Below, piece after piece: positions 1 to 6,757 of a DNA stretch of 14,309 bases; position 1 is the stretch's first letter, and each line of letters opens with the position of its first letter. The stretch is from an uncultured Angelakisella sp. GTDB lineage: Bacteria; Bacillota; Clostridia; Oscillospirales; Ruminococcaceae. Both the position numbers and the translations under genes were made by a program. The stretch is taken from assembly GCA_947564495.1 (NCBI GenBank), contig CANOCD010000005.1:1-14309 (forward strand), in the 5' to 3' direction. Under the pieces are notes generated by a model. The model was not told the origin of the DNA. It ran no database searches and saw only the letters and a program-made list of their open reading frames with translations.

Positions 1-33
1 GGTATCCTTCGGGCAAAATAAGGTACCTTTTTT
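1..33 (+). terminator. intrinsic terminator of a plus-strand gene left of the window
   Basis: An eight-pair stem is formed by GGTA(t)CCTT at 1-9, with one bulged T, and AAGGTACC at 20-27, closing a 10-nt loop. Six Ts follow at 28-33. This is the order expected for a rho-independent terminator read on the plus strand, so a plus-strand gene probably ends just left of the window, convergent with the minus-strand operon. The stem may extend beyond position 1, which cannot be seen. Read on the minus strand there is no U-run after the stem inside the window. Confidence 0.55.
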
Positions 34-180
34 ATCGCACCCTCTGTAATGTTATCAGACAATATCACATGATAATTTTCCCAACATCCATATTGTCGTG
101 AAAATGTGTGATGTCATAAAACGCTGAATATTTATTACAAACAGGTTCTTAATCCGGATGTGGATGCAGTTCCTTGCCCC
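34..180. other. AT-rich intergenic region downstream of the operon
   Basis: No plausible reading frame with a ribosome binding site is seen here, and base composition drops sharply compared with the flanking coding DNA. The stretch holds TATC/GATA-type inverted repeats at 51-75. One of them is TATCACATGATAA at 63-75, which fits the T-N11-A form of a LysR-type site. Several short words are shared with the operon promoter region (see findings). It may hold a promoter for a minus-strand gene outside the window, but no convincing -10/-35 pair was found. Confidence 0.5.
143..174 (-). terminator. weak imperfect hairpin after the last operon gene
   Basis: On the minus strand, 7 nt past the stop of the last gene, the arms AGG-aa-CT-gc-ATCC and GGAT-ta-AG-aa-CCT form an interrupted stem around a 6-nt loop. 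The sequence GTTTGTAAT follows. The stem is broken by two internal loops and the U-tract is poor, so this is at best a weak terminator or a 3' end processing structure. No better terminator for the operon was found in 1-180. Confidence 0.25.
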
Positions 181-2091
181 TCAAAACACCGCCCGCACTC
201 GCCCGGGATGCTCCACCCGGTAGCCCCCCAGCCCTTCGACCCGCCGCCGGAACTCTCCGCTCCGCAGCACCTCCAGCAGCTGCCGCACCATGGGGCTGTC
301 CCAGGCGCTGTCCGGGATCAGCAGGTCGTACTGCTCCTGGCAGAGGGGCAGAAAGTCCAGGCCGTAGAGCCGGGCGGCGGAGAGGATGCCCAGGCCGGCG
401 TCCCCGCTGCCGGCGGCGATCTGGGCCGCCACTGCGGTGTGGGTGAACTCCTCCCGGCTGTAGCCGGAAATACAGGCGGTGTCGATCCCCGCCTTTTTGC
501 AGAGGTAGTCGATGAGGACACGGGTGCCGGAGCCCTTCTGCCGGTTGACGTACCTGATACCCTCCCGGCAGAGGTCCTCCACCCCCTGGAGCCCTTTGGG
601 ATTCCCCTTCGGCACCATCAGCCCCTGGGTCCGCCCCACGCACTCCACCAGGCGGACGTCGCCCTGGGGGAAGTATCGTTCCAGATAGGAGCGGTTGTAG
701 CTGCCGTCCCTCTCGTCCAAAAGGTGGATTCCCGCTCCATGGGCCTCCCCCCGGCGCACCGCCATGATCCCCCCCATGGAGCCTGCGTGGGTGGAGCACA
801 TCCGCAGGGAGGGGTCCCGGAGGTGGAGGAGGTCGGCGGCCTCATCCAACAAGGGGTCATGGCTGCCGGTGATGACCAGCTGGTTTTCCAGCTCCGCCGC
901 CGGACGGAGCAGCCGCACCTCCGCCAAGGTACCGGCTTCATAGCCCTCGGTCCCTTGGGGGATGGTCAGGATGCCGTCCGCCTTCATAAAGGAGGTCACC
1001 AGCCCGCTGCCCCGGCCCAGGGGGGAAGCCACCAGCTTTCCCCCCACCTGGCCCAGGCGCACCCGGACGAACTCCTGGTACTTGAGCCCCGAGACAACGG
1101 GCCGGGAAAGGACCGCTTGGCAGTTTTCCCCCGGGAGGGGGGCGGCGTGATACCAGTCCAGAAGCAGCGGCTTCAAAATCTCCTCCAGGACCAGGATGCC
1201 GGAGACGGGATACCCCGGCACCCCCAGGATGGGGCGGTCCTTTTTCCGGCCCAGGATGGCGGGCTTGCCGGGCTTTATGGCGATGCCGTGGCAGAGGACT
1301 TCCCCCACCCGGCGGATGGCCGCGGCGGCGTAGTCCTCCCGGCCGGCGGAGGAACCGGCCCCCAGCAGAACGATGTCGCACTGTTCCAGGGCGTGGTCCA
1401 GGGCCCGGACGATCTCCTCCAGCCGGTCCGGGACGATGGGAAAGACCCGGGGCTCCGCCCCCCACTGGGCCAGCATCCCGGAGAAGATGGCCGAGTTGAA
1501 CTCCAAAATATCCCCCGGCCCGGGGTCGGCGGTGGGGGGAACGATCTCGTCGCCGGTGGGGATGAAGCCCACCACCGGCTTTTTCAGCACCGGGACCCTG
1601 GAGACCCCGCTGGCCAGCATCGCCCCCACCGCCGCCGGGGTGACGACGGTGTGGGCTGTGAGGAGCATCTCCCTGGCGCAGACGTCCTCCCCGATCTGGC
1701 GGATGTGCTGCCAAGGAACGGCGGGGGCATGGAGCCGGGCGCACCCGTCCCGCCCCCAGACCACATCCTCGATCATCACCACTGCGTCGCAGCCCTCGGG
1801 GACGGGGTCCCCGGTGTCCACCATCCGGAACGCCTCCGGGGGGAGGGTGACGGGGGTGGTCTCGGTGGCGCCGTAGGTCCTGGCCGCCTCCAGGGCAATG
1901 CCGTCCATGGCGCTGGCCAGGTAGTGGGGGGCGCAGATGGCGGCGTAGACGGCGGCGGAGGTGGTCCTCCCCCAGGCCGCCGCTGTGGGCACCTCCTCGG
2001 TCCCGGCGGCAAAGCCCGCCTGGGACATCCAGGCCCGGTATTCCTCCCGAGCCCTTTCCAGGGGGATGTTGGTGAGATATTCAAAAGCCAT
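181..2091 (-). CDS. moeA: molybdopterin molybdenumtransferase MoeA fused to a periplasmic-binding-like domain
   Basis: This 636-residue cytoplasmic protein has an N-terminal MoeA domain (about 1-400), which inserts metal into adenylylated molybdopterin, and a C-terminal PBP-like domain (about 404-625) related to the molybdate/LysR effector-binding fold. MoeA motifs seen are MDGIA at 62-66, PTGDE at 178-182, GAGSSAGREDY at 244-254, KPGKP at 273-277 and GVPGYP at 290-295. The PBP part opens with ITGSHDPLLDEAADLL and carries VNRQKGSGTR at 515-524. ATG 2091 is chosen over an in-frame start at 2193 because GGAGGAGG precedes it and the upstream residues are unlike MoeA. The start overlaps the end of the preceding moeA by 11 nt, implying translational coupling. 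This fusion architecture is known in archaea and clostridia. The PBP half is often guessed to sense or deliver oxyanion, which is unproven here. With tup and aor genes in the operon, tungsten is the likely metal. Confidence 0.93.
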   Translation of the reverse strand: MAFEYLTNIPLERAREEYRAWMSQAGFAAGTEEVPTAAAWGRTTSAAVYAAICAPHYLASAMDGIALEAARTYGATETTPVTLPPEAFRMVDTGDPVPEGCDAVVMIEDVVWGRDGCARLHAPAVPWQHIRQIGEDVCAREMLLTAHTVVTPAAVGAMLASGVSRVPVLKKPVVGFIPTGDEIVPPTADPGPGDILEFNSAIFSGMLAQWGAEPRVFPIVPDRLEEIVRALDHALEQCDIVLLGAGSSAGREDYAAAAIRRVGEVLCHGIAIKPGKPAILGRKKDRPILGVPGYPVSGILVLEEILKPLLLDWYHAAPLPGENCQAVLSRPVVSGLKYQEFVRVRLGQVGGKLVASPLGRGSGLVTSFMKADGILTIPQGTEGYEAGTLAEVRLLRPAAELENQLVITGSHDPLLDEAADLLHLRDPSLRMCSTHAGSMGGIMAVRRGEAHGAGIHLLDERDGSYNRSYLERYFPQGDVRLVECVGRTQGLMVPKGNPKGLQGVEDLCREGIRYVNRQKGSGTRVLIDYLCKKAGIDTACISGYSREEFTHTAVAAQIAAGSGDAGLGILSAARLYGLDFLPLCQEQYDLLIPDSAWDSPMVRQLLEVLRSGEFRRRVEGLGGYRVEHPGRVRAVF

Positions 2092-3319
2092 TTTCTTCCT
2101 CCTCCACCGTGTAAAGGAAAACCTCCGCTTCCGCCCCTGCCGGCAGGCCCTCGCAGTCCCGGGGGATGCAAAGGTAGCCGTCGGTGGCGGCAAGGCTGGT
2201 GATGAGCCCCGACTTGCCCCAGACGGGTCGGGCGGTATAGCCCTCCGGACTGCGGGTCAGGCGGACCCCCTGGTACTGGCTCCGGCCGTGGTTGGCCCCC
2301 AGGTTTTCCTCCAGCCGGGCGGTAACGGCGTGGCGCCGGGTCCGGCGGCCCATCATTTGGGCCAGGAGAAAGCGGACAAAGAGCTGGGCGGTAAAAAAGG
2401 CCGCCACAGGGTGGCCCGGCAGCCCCAACACCGCCTTGCCCCGGACCTTCCCCGCCAGGGTGGGCTTTCCGGGCTTCATGGCGACCCCGTGGAACAGCAC
2501 CTGGCCCTGGCGTTCCAGCACCCGGCAGACAGCGTCCCGGGCTCCGACCGAGCTACCGCCGCTGACCACCACCAGATCGCAGTCCTCCAGGGCGGCGTTC
2601 AGACGCTCCTCCAGCAGCTCCTCCCGGTCGGGGACGATGCCGTAATGGCGGCAGACCGCCCCGGCCTCCTCCGCCACCGCCCCCAGAAGGGCTGAGTTGA
2701 CATCCCGGACCTGGCCGGGGCCGGGGGCCGCCTGGATGGGGACCAGCTCGTCCCCGGTGGAAAGGATGCCCGCCACCGGCCTTTTCGCCACCGGGACAGA
2801 GGAGACCCCCAGGGCCGCCAGCGCCCCCAGGTCCTGGGGCTGGAGCCGCCGCCCGGCGGGGAGGACCGCCCTCCCGGGGGTGACGTCATCCCCCCGGAAG
2901 ATGAGGTTCATCCCCGGGGCCGCCGGGGCGTGGATGCCCACCGTCCCGTCGCCGTATTCCTCGGCGTATTCCAGCATGACCACGCTGTCGGCCCCAGGGG
3001 GGACCGCGCCGCCGGTGGGCACCGCCATACAGCTCCCCGGGGGCAGCGGCCCGGAGGGGCCCTCCCCCATGAGGACTTCCCCCGCCAGGGGGAGGATGGC
3101 CGGGATGGACTGGGAACAGCCAAAGGTGTCGGAAGCCCGCACGGCGTAGCCATCCACGGTGGAGCGGTGAAAATCGGGGACATACTCCCCGGCGACGATG
3201 GGGCGGCTCAGCACCCGGCCCAGGGACCGTTCCAGGGGGACCGTCTCCTCCTCCATCCTTCCGGGGAAAGCCTCCTCCAGGAGGTCCAATACCTCCTCCG
3301 GGGTCTTGACCTTCAGCAT
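2081..3319 (-). CDS. moeA: molybdopterin molybdenumtransferase MoeA
   Basis: A single-domain MoeA of 412 residues, a normal family length. It catalyses metal-dependent hydrolysis of molybdopterin-AMP and inserts molybdate or tungstate into the dithiolene to finish the cofactor. Motifs seen are VDGYAV at 55-60, PTGGAVP at 101-107, STGDELVP at 187-194, SGGSSVGARD at 253-262, MKPGKPTLAG at 281-290 and LGLPGHPVA at 298-306. These cover the usual active-site acidic and glycine-rich loops. The start at 3319 begins MLKVKTPEEVLDLL and is preceded by GAGAGGGAAGAAGG. The gene lies 16 nt after tupC and overlaps the next moeA by 11 nt. A second, divergent MoeA paralogue in the same operon suggests the two differ in metal (W or Mo) or in partner. 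Which one serves the AOR cannot be told from sequence. Confidence 0.95.
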   Translation of the reverse strand: MLKVKTPEEVLDLLEEAFPGRMEEETVPLERSLGRVLSRPIVAGEYVPDFHRSTVDGYAVRASDTFGCSQSIPAILPLAGEVLMGEGPSGPLPPGSCMAVPTGGAVPPGADSVVMLEYAEEYGDGTVGIHAPAAPGMNLIFRGDDVTPGRAVLPAGRRLQPQDLGALAALGVSSVPVAKRPVAGILSTGDELVPIQAAPGPGQVRDVNSALLGAVAEEAGAVCRHYGIVPDREELLEERLNAALEDCDLVVVSGGSSVGARDAVCRVLERQGQVLFHGVAMKPGKPTLAGKVRGKAVLGLPGHPVAAFFTAQLFVRFLLAQMMGRRTRRHAVTARLEENLGANHGRSQYQGVRLTRSPEGYTARPVWGKSGLITSLAATDGYLCIPRDCEGLPAGAEAEVFLYTVEEEENGF

Positions 3320-3335
3320 CCTTCTTCCCTCTCTT

Positions 3336-3992
3336 TCAGCTTCCGTAAAAATCCAGAAATTCCTTCGTCTCAGGCCGATCCGGCTGGTACAGGACCCGCC
3401 CGGCGGGGCCCTGCTCCAGCAGCCGCCCCCGATGCAAAAACAAGGCGTCGTCCGCCGTCCGGCGGGCCTGCTGGAGGCTGTGGGTCACCAGGAGCAGGGT
3501 GCGGCCCGTCTCCCGGCAGGTCCTTTGGAGCAGCCCCTCGGCCAGGACGGTGGACTCCATATCCATGGCGGCGGTGGGCTCGTCCAGGATCAGCAGGCGG
3601 CAGGGCCGCATCAGCGCCCGGGCCAGGGACATCCGGGCCAGCTCCCCGCCGGAAAGAAGGGCCGCCCGCCGGTCCGCCAGGGGGGAAAGGCCCAGGGCGG
3701 AAAGCAGCTCCTCCGCCCGCTGACGCCCGCCTCCGGTGACAAGGAGGTTTTGGCGGACGGTCATGCGGAAGGGAAAGCTCCTTTGGGGCAGATACCCCAC
3801 CGTGACCCGGGCCGGGACCACCCTTTGGCCTCCGTCTGCGGGGACCGCCCCGGCAAGCACCTTGGCCAGGGTGGATTTCCCGGCGCCGTTGGCCCCCAGC
3901 ACAGCGCAGACCCGCCCCGGCTCCAGGGCGAAGTCCGGCATGGCCAGGACGGTCCTGCGTCCGTAGCTTTTCTGAAAAGCGGGAAAGTTCAC
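3336..3992 (-). CDS. tupC: tungstate ABC transporter ATP-binding protein TupC
   Basis: The ATPase of the tungstate importer, 218 residues, acting on the cytoplasmic face with TupB. All ABC motifs are present: Walker A GANGAGKST at 33-41, Q-loop Gln70 in GYLPQR, signature LSGGE at 113-117, Walker B LLILDEP at 133-139 and switch His171 in VTHSLQQ. The start is the GTG at 3992. It shares GTGA with the tupB stop, lies behind an AAGGGGGGG ribosome site, and places Walker A at the usual distance from the N terminus. The same frame stays open further upstream through tupB, but that part is a shadow of tupB. The protein is short for an ABC ATPase and has no C-terminal regulatory domain, as expected for TupC. 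Substrate assignment rests on the neighbouring TupA and TupB. Confidence 0.92.
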   Translation of the reverse strand: MNFPAFQKSYGRRTVLAMPDFALEPGRVCAVLGANGAGKSTLAKVLAGAVPADGGQRVVPARVTVGYLPQRSFPFRMTVRQNLLVTGGGRQRAEELLSALGLSPLADRRAALLSGGELARMSLARALMRPCRLLILDEPTAAMDMESTVLAEGLLQRTCRETGRTLLLVTHSLQQARRTADDALFLHRGRLLEQGPAGRVLYQPDRPETKEFLDFYGS

Positions 3993-4675
3993 CGGCGCAC
4001 CCCCCCTTGGAGGAGAGAGACCAGCAGGTTCACCCCCAGGGAAAGGGCCATAAGGATGATCCCCAGGGCGATGGCCTTGGAAAAATCCCCCCGGTTGGTG
4101 TACTGCATGATGGCGGTGGTCATCACGTTGGTTTTCCAGGCGATGCCGCCCCCCACCATGGACACCGCCCCCACCTCGGCGATGGCCCGGGCAAAGGCCA
4201 GCAGATAGACCGAGAAGATGGGGTAGAGGCACTCGTTGACCAGAAGGAGGAACACCTTCCAGGGCGGGAGGCCCAGCCCCCGGGCGGTCTCCCGCACCGG
4301 CGGGGCGACGGCGGTGACATAGCTTTCCAGGTTCCCCACCACCAGGGGGGTGATAAGTGTCACCTGGGCCAGGATCATCACCGGAACGGTAAAGAGGAGC
4401 CGGAGCCGCCGGAAGGGCCCCACCCCGGAAAAGAGGAGGTAAAACAAAAGGCCGCAGACCACAGGGGGTGTTCCCATCAGGGTGCGGTTGACCACGAGGA
4501 GGGCCCGCCGCCCGGGAAAGGAGCAGGCCCCCAGCCAGATGCCCAGGGGGACCCCCAGGGCGAGGGCGGCCAGGGAGCTGCAAAGGCTCATCCGGGCGGT
4601 GACCGCCAGGATGCTCCACAGCTCCCGGTCCCCGGACAGGATCAGGGCCGCCGCCTGCTCAAAAGCCTTTCCCAT
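3989..4675 (-). CDS. tupB: tungstate ABC transporter permease TupB
   Basis: A 228-residue membrane permease of the tungstate importer with about five hydrophobic spans (roughly 20-50, 60-85, 95-115, 140-165 and 200-222). The EAA-type loop that docks the ATPase is seen around 129-170 (ETARGLGLPPWKVFLL to FARAIAEVGAVSMVGGG), and the end reads GDFSKAIALGIILM, both typical of TupB. ATG 4675 is preferred over the in-frame 4723 because AAAGGAGGG lies just upstream, and the extra residues would be encoded by an intergenic hairpin. It follows tupA by 70 nt, a gap filled by a strong stem-loop, and its stop overlaps the tupC GTG. Nothing looks altered, in contrast to TupA. Confidence 0.92.
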   Translation of the reverse strand: MGKAFEQAAALILSGDRELWSILAVTARMSLCSSLAALALGVPLGIWLGACSFPGRRALLVVNRTLMGTPPVVCGLLFYLLFSGVGPFRRLRLLFTVPVMILAQVTLITPLVVGNLESYVTAVAPPVRETARGLGLPPWKVFLLLVNECLYPIFSVYLLAFARAIAEVGAVSMVGGGIAWKTNVMTTAIMQYTNRGDFSKAIALGIILMALSLGVNLLVSLLQGGVRR

Positions 4676-4695
4676 ACCGCTCCCTCCTTTTGCTG

Positions 4696-4731
4696 CGGTC
4701 CCCATGGAAGGGGCTCCTCCCATGGGGACCG
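4696..4731 (-). promoter_or_regulatory. stem-loop between tupA and tupB
   Basis: A perfect 12-bp stem, CGGTCCCCATGG at 4696-4707 pairing with 4720-4731, extends by three more pairs (4709-4711 with 4716-4718) to a 4-nt loop. In the operon transcript it lies 14 nt after the tupA stop and just before the tupB ribosome site. On the minus strand no U-run follows, so it is unlikely to terminate fully. It most likely protects the upstream mRNA from 3' exonucleases, raising TupA over TupB and TupC, as is common after binding-protein genes. On the plus strand GTTTTTG follows the stem, so it could stop antisense transcription. Confidence 0.6.
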
Positions 4732-4745
4732 TTTTTGTTATGCAG

Positions 4746-5798
4746 TTACGCCACCTTGCCGCCGTTGGCCATAAAGGTGAGGAAGGTGGCCTTGTCGGTG
4801 AGGATGTAGCCCTTCTGCTCCTCCGCCATCACCAGGCAGGCTCCCATACCGGCGTTGGCCGAGCGGTACCAGTCGGCGTAGACGGTAAAGCTGGCGGCCT
4901 CCTGGGTGATGCCCAAGGACTCCGGCCAGAGGGAGAGCTCCTTGGTGTGGGTGCCGGAGCCGTCCCCCCGGGAGATGAAGGTGTGTTTCCCCTCTGCGAT
5001 GGCGGCAAAGGCGTCCAGGACGGTTGCGCTTTCCGCCACCTTGGCCGGGTCCTCCGTGGGCCCGCAGAGGACGAAGTAGTTGTACAGGAAGGAGAGTCGT
5101 TCGCTCTGGAACCCGGGGAGGACGTAGGAGAAGCCGTCGCTGACAAAGGCCTCCTCCTGGGACTTGGCGTGGACCAGGATGAGGTCGGCGTTGCCGTACT
5201 TGGCGGCGGCGATGGCCTTGCCGGTGCCGGCGGACTGGACCTCCACGGTGTAGCCGTACTGCTCCTCAAAGACCGGGAGCAGCGCCCCCAGCAGGCCGGA
5301 GTCGTTCACCGAGGTGGTGGTGGAAAGGCGGATGGTCTTTGTTTCCTCGGTGGCCTTTTCGATGGCCCCCTCATAGACAGGGGCGCCCTCCAGCAGGTAG
5401 AAAAGGTGGTCGTTGTACTGCTCCACCCCGTAGTCGGCGGCCATCTTCAGCCCTTCCTCCGAGAGGAGCCACTGGATGAGTGCCGCCGCCCCGGAGGTGT
5501 TCACCGAAACGTCCGACACGGGGGTCCCATTGGCATCGGTAAAAGGCGCCCCGGGGTTTACCGCCAACAGGGTGTAGGTGTTGATCATCTGGTCGTCCGC
5601 TTCCTTGAGGATCACCGTGTTCACCACCGGCCCGGAGGGGGCGGCCTCCGACTGAGAGGAAGGGGAGACTGCCTCCTTCGGATCGGAGGAGGGGGCAGGG
5701 GAGGGTGCGGGACTGTTTGCGGGCTGTCCGCCGCAGGCAGCCAGGGCCAGGAGCATCATCCCGACAAGGAAAAGGGCCAAAAGCCGGTTGGTTTTCAT
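4746..5798 (-). CDS. tupA: tungstate-binding lipoprotein TupA with circularly permuted domain order
   Basis: A 350-residue secreted lipoprotein with signal peptide and lipobox LAAC (Cys22), a Pro/Ser-rich linker to about residue 57, then a solute-binding domain. It would capture tungstate outside the cell and hand it to TupB and TupC. TupA hallmarks are present but in swapped order. Residues 60-140 (ILKEADDQMINTYTLLAVNP, then GAAALIQWLLSEEG and ADYGVEQYNDHLFY) match what normally ends the protein. Residues 156-345 hold the normal start, with TTTS at 160-163 and DSGLL at 166-170, then LILVH at 206-210, SRGDGSGTH at 276-284 and ILTDKATF at 332-339. The two parts add up to one complete domain, so this is not a duplication. 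The oxyanion-binding motifs TTTS and SRGDxSGTH are intact. The ATG shares ATGA with the thiF-like stop, with AAAGGATGA upstream. Confidence 0.9.
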   Translation of the reverse strand: MKTNRLLALFLVGMMLLALAACGGQPANSPAPSPAPSSDPKEAVSPSSQSEAAPSGPVVNTVILKEADDQMINTYTLLAVNPGAPFTDANGTPVSDVSVNTSGAAALIQWLLSEEGLKMAADYGVEQYNDHLFYLLEGAPVYEGAIEKATEETKTIRLSTTTSVNDSGLLGALLPVFEEQYGYTVEVQSAGTGKAIAAAKYGNADLILVHAKSQEEAFVSDGFSYVLPGFQSERLSFLYNYFVLCGPTEDPAKVAESATVLDAFAAIAEGKHTFISRGDGSGTHTKELSLWPESLGITQEAASFTVYADWYRSANAGMGACLVMAEEQKGYILTDKATFLTFMANGGKVA

Positions 5799-6544
5799 CT
5801 GGTATCATCCTTTCGTTCTTTGCAGTAGTAAATTTTTTCCATGTGGTTTCGCCCGAGGTCGATGGAAAGCATCTGCCGGGCCAGCAGCTCCCCGGCCCCG
5901 GTCAGGTACTTGATGGCCTCCGCCGCCATGAGGCTGCCCACCACCCCGCAGAGGGGCCCCAGGACCCCCTTGGGGGCCACGCCCCTGGGAGCCTCCCCAA
6001 AGAGGCAGCGGTAGCAGTTGCCGTCCTCCGGCAGGCAGGTAGTCACCTGGCCCAGGAGGCCCCTCACCCCGCCGTGGCAGCAGGGCCGCCCGGCGGCGGC
6101 GCAGGCGTCGGCGATCATCAGCTTGGTGTCCTGGCCGTCGGCGGTGTCGAGGATAAAGTCGTACTCCTTGGCCAGGGCGGTGACGTCGGGCCGGGTCAGA
6201 CGCTTTTGGTAGGGGTGGATGGTGACGCCGGGGTTGACCAGCTGCAAAAGGCCGGCGGCGGCCTCCGCCTTGGGACGGCCCAGCTCCGCCATAGTGTAGA
6301 GGAGCTGCCGCTGGAGGTTGGAAAGCGCCACCCGGTCCCCATCGGCGATGCCGATGGTCCCCACCCCCGCCGCCGCCAGGTAAAAAGCACAGGGGCTCCC
6401 CAGCCCCCCGGCCCCGATGACCAGGACCGACCCCTTCCGGAGCCGCAGCTGGCCTTGGGCGCCGATCTGGGGGAGGAGCAGCTGTCTTTGATACCGTTCC
6501 GCCTCGGCGGGGGTCAGACCGGGAGAAAGGGAAGTCGCCGCCAT
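5795..6544 (-). CDS. ThiF/MoeB/HesA-family adenylyltransferase (E1-like)
   Basis: A 249-residue cytoplasmic E1-like enzyme of the family that adenylates the C terminus of ThiS/MoaD sulfur carriers. Seen are the arginine-finger segment RYQRQ at 17-21, the nucleotide loop GAGGLGS at 44-50, the acidic site LDTADGQDT at 132-140, and CYRC (Cys177, Cys180) followed by LF as in MoeB. The second zinc CxxC expected near the C terminus is reduced to a single Cys241 (YYCKERK). The length equals E. coli MoeB, and there is no rhodanese domain. It begins 1 nt after the ThiS-like gene behind GGGGGA and overlaps tupA by 4 nt. Context suggests a role in AOR or tungstopterin maturation. Thiamine or general molybdopterin duty is possible but less supported. 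Confidence 0.88.
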   Translation of the reverse strand: MAATSLSPGLTPAEAERYQRQLLLPQIGAQGQLRLRKGSVLVIGAGGLGSPCAFYLAAAGVGTIGIADGDRVALSNLQRQLLYTMAELGRPKAEAAAGLLQLVNPGVTIHPYQKRLTRPDVTALAKEYDFILDTADGQDTKLMIADACAAAGRPCCHGGVRGLLGQVTTCLPEDGNCYRCLFGEAPRGVAPKGVLGPLCGVVGSLMAAEAIKYLTGAGELLARQMLSIDLGRNHMEKIYYCKERKDDTR

Positions 6545-6545
6545 A

Positions 6546-6749
6546 TCAGCTGTCCCCCAGAAAATACAGAATTTGGAGCCGGTCCCCGTCCCGGAGGAGA
6601 AGGGCGTCCCGGTCCCCCGGGGGGATGTCCCTGCCGTTCACCTGGACCAGGGCCACCTCCTGGTTTTCTACCCCCACAGCGTCCATCCAGCCCTGGAGGG
6701 TGAGGCCCTCCGGCCATTCCCGGGTCTCCCCAAAGGCAGTCAGCTTCAT
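6546..6749 (-). CDS. ThiS/MoaD-like ubiquitin-fold protein lacking the diglycine tail
   Basis: A 67-residue small protein that begins MKLTAFGETREWPEGLTL and shows the ThiS pattern of a first beta strand, a helix around 18-27, QVNGRDIPPGD at 36-46 and DGDRLQIL at 54-61. Sulfur carriers of this fold end in Gly-Gly, which is adenylated by the E1-like partner. This one ends LYFLGDS, so the diglycine is absent. Re-reading the DNA confirms the codons, and no single-base shift restores a GG terminus. ATG 6749 has GAGGTG upstream, and longer in-frame starts lie inside the ferredoxin gene. It sits 8 nt after the polyferredoxin gene and 1 nt before the ThiF-like gene, so the pairing is clear even though the canonical chemistry should not work. 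Confidence 0.82.
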   Translation of the reverse strand: MKLTAFGETREWPEGLTLQGWMDAVGVENQEVALVQVNGRDIPPGDRDALLLRDGDRLQILYFLGDS

Positions 6750-6757
6750 GGGGCACC

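Noticed and set aside
61..120. Minus-strand promoter with ATGACA and AATATG 17 bp apart
   Set aside because: The -10 candidate matches only three of six positions and no gene is visible downstream inside the window.
4746..5798. tupA as a fused or partially duplicated binding protein rather than a permutant
   Set aside because: Each TupA motif occurs only once and the segments add up to a single domain, so duplication is not supported by what remains.
6546..6565. A frameshift hiding a normal Gly-Gly end of the ThiS-like protein
   Set aside because: Adding a G to the five-G run gives GGQLIW and no stop. Removing one gives no GG at all. The present stop is placed neatly 1 nt before the next ATG.
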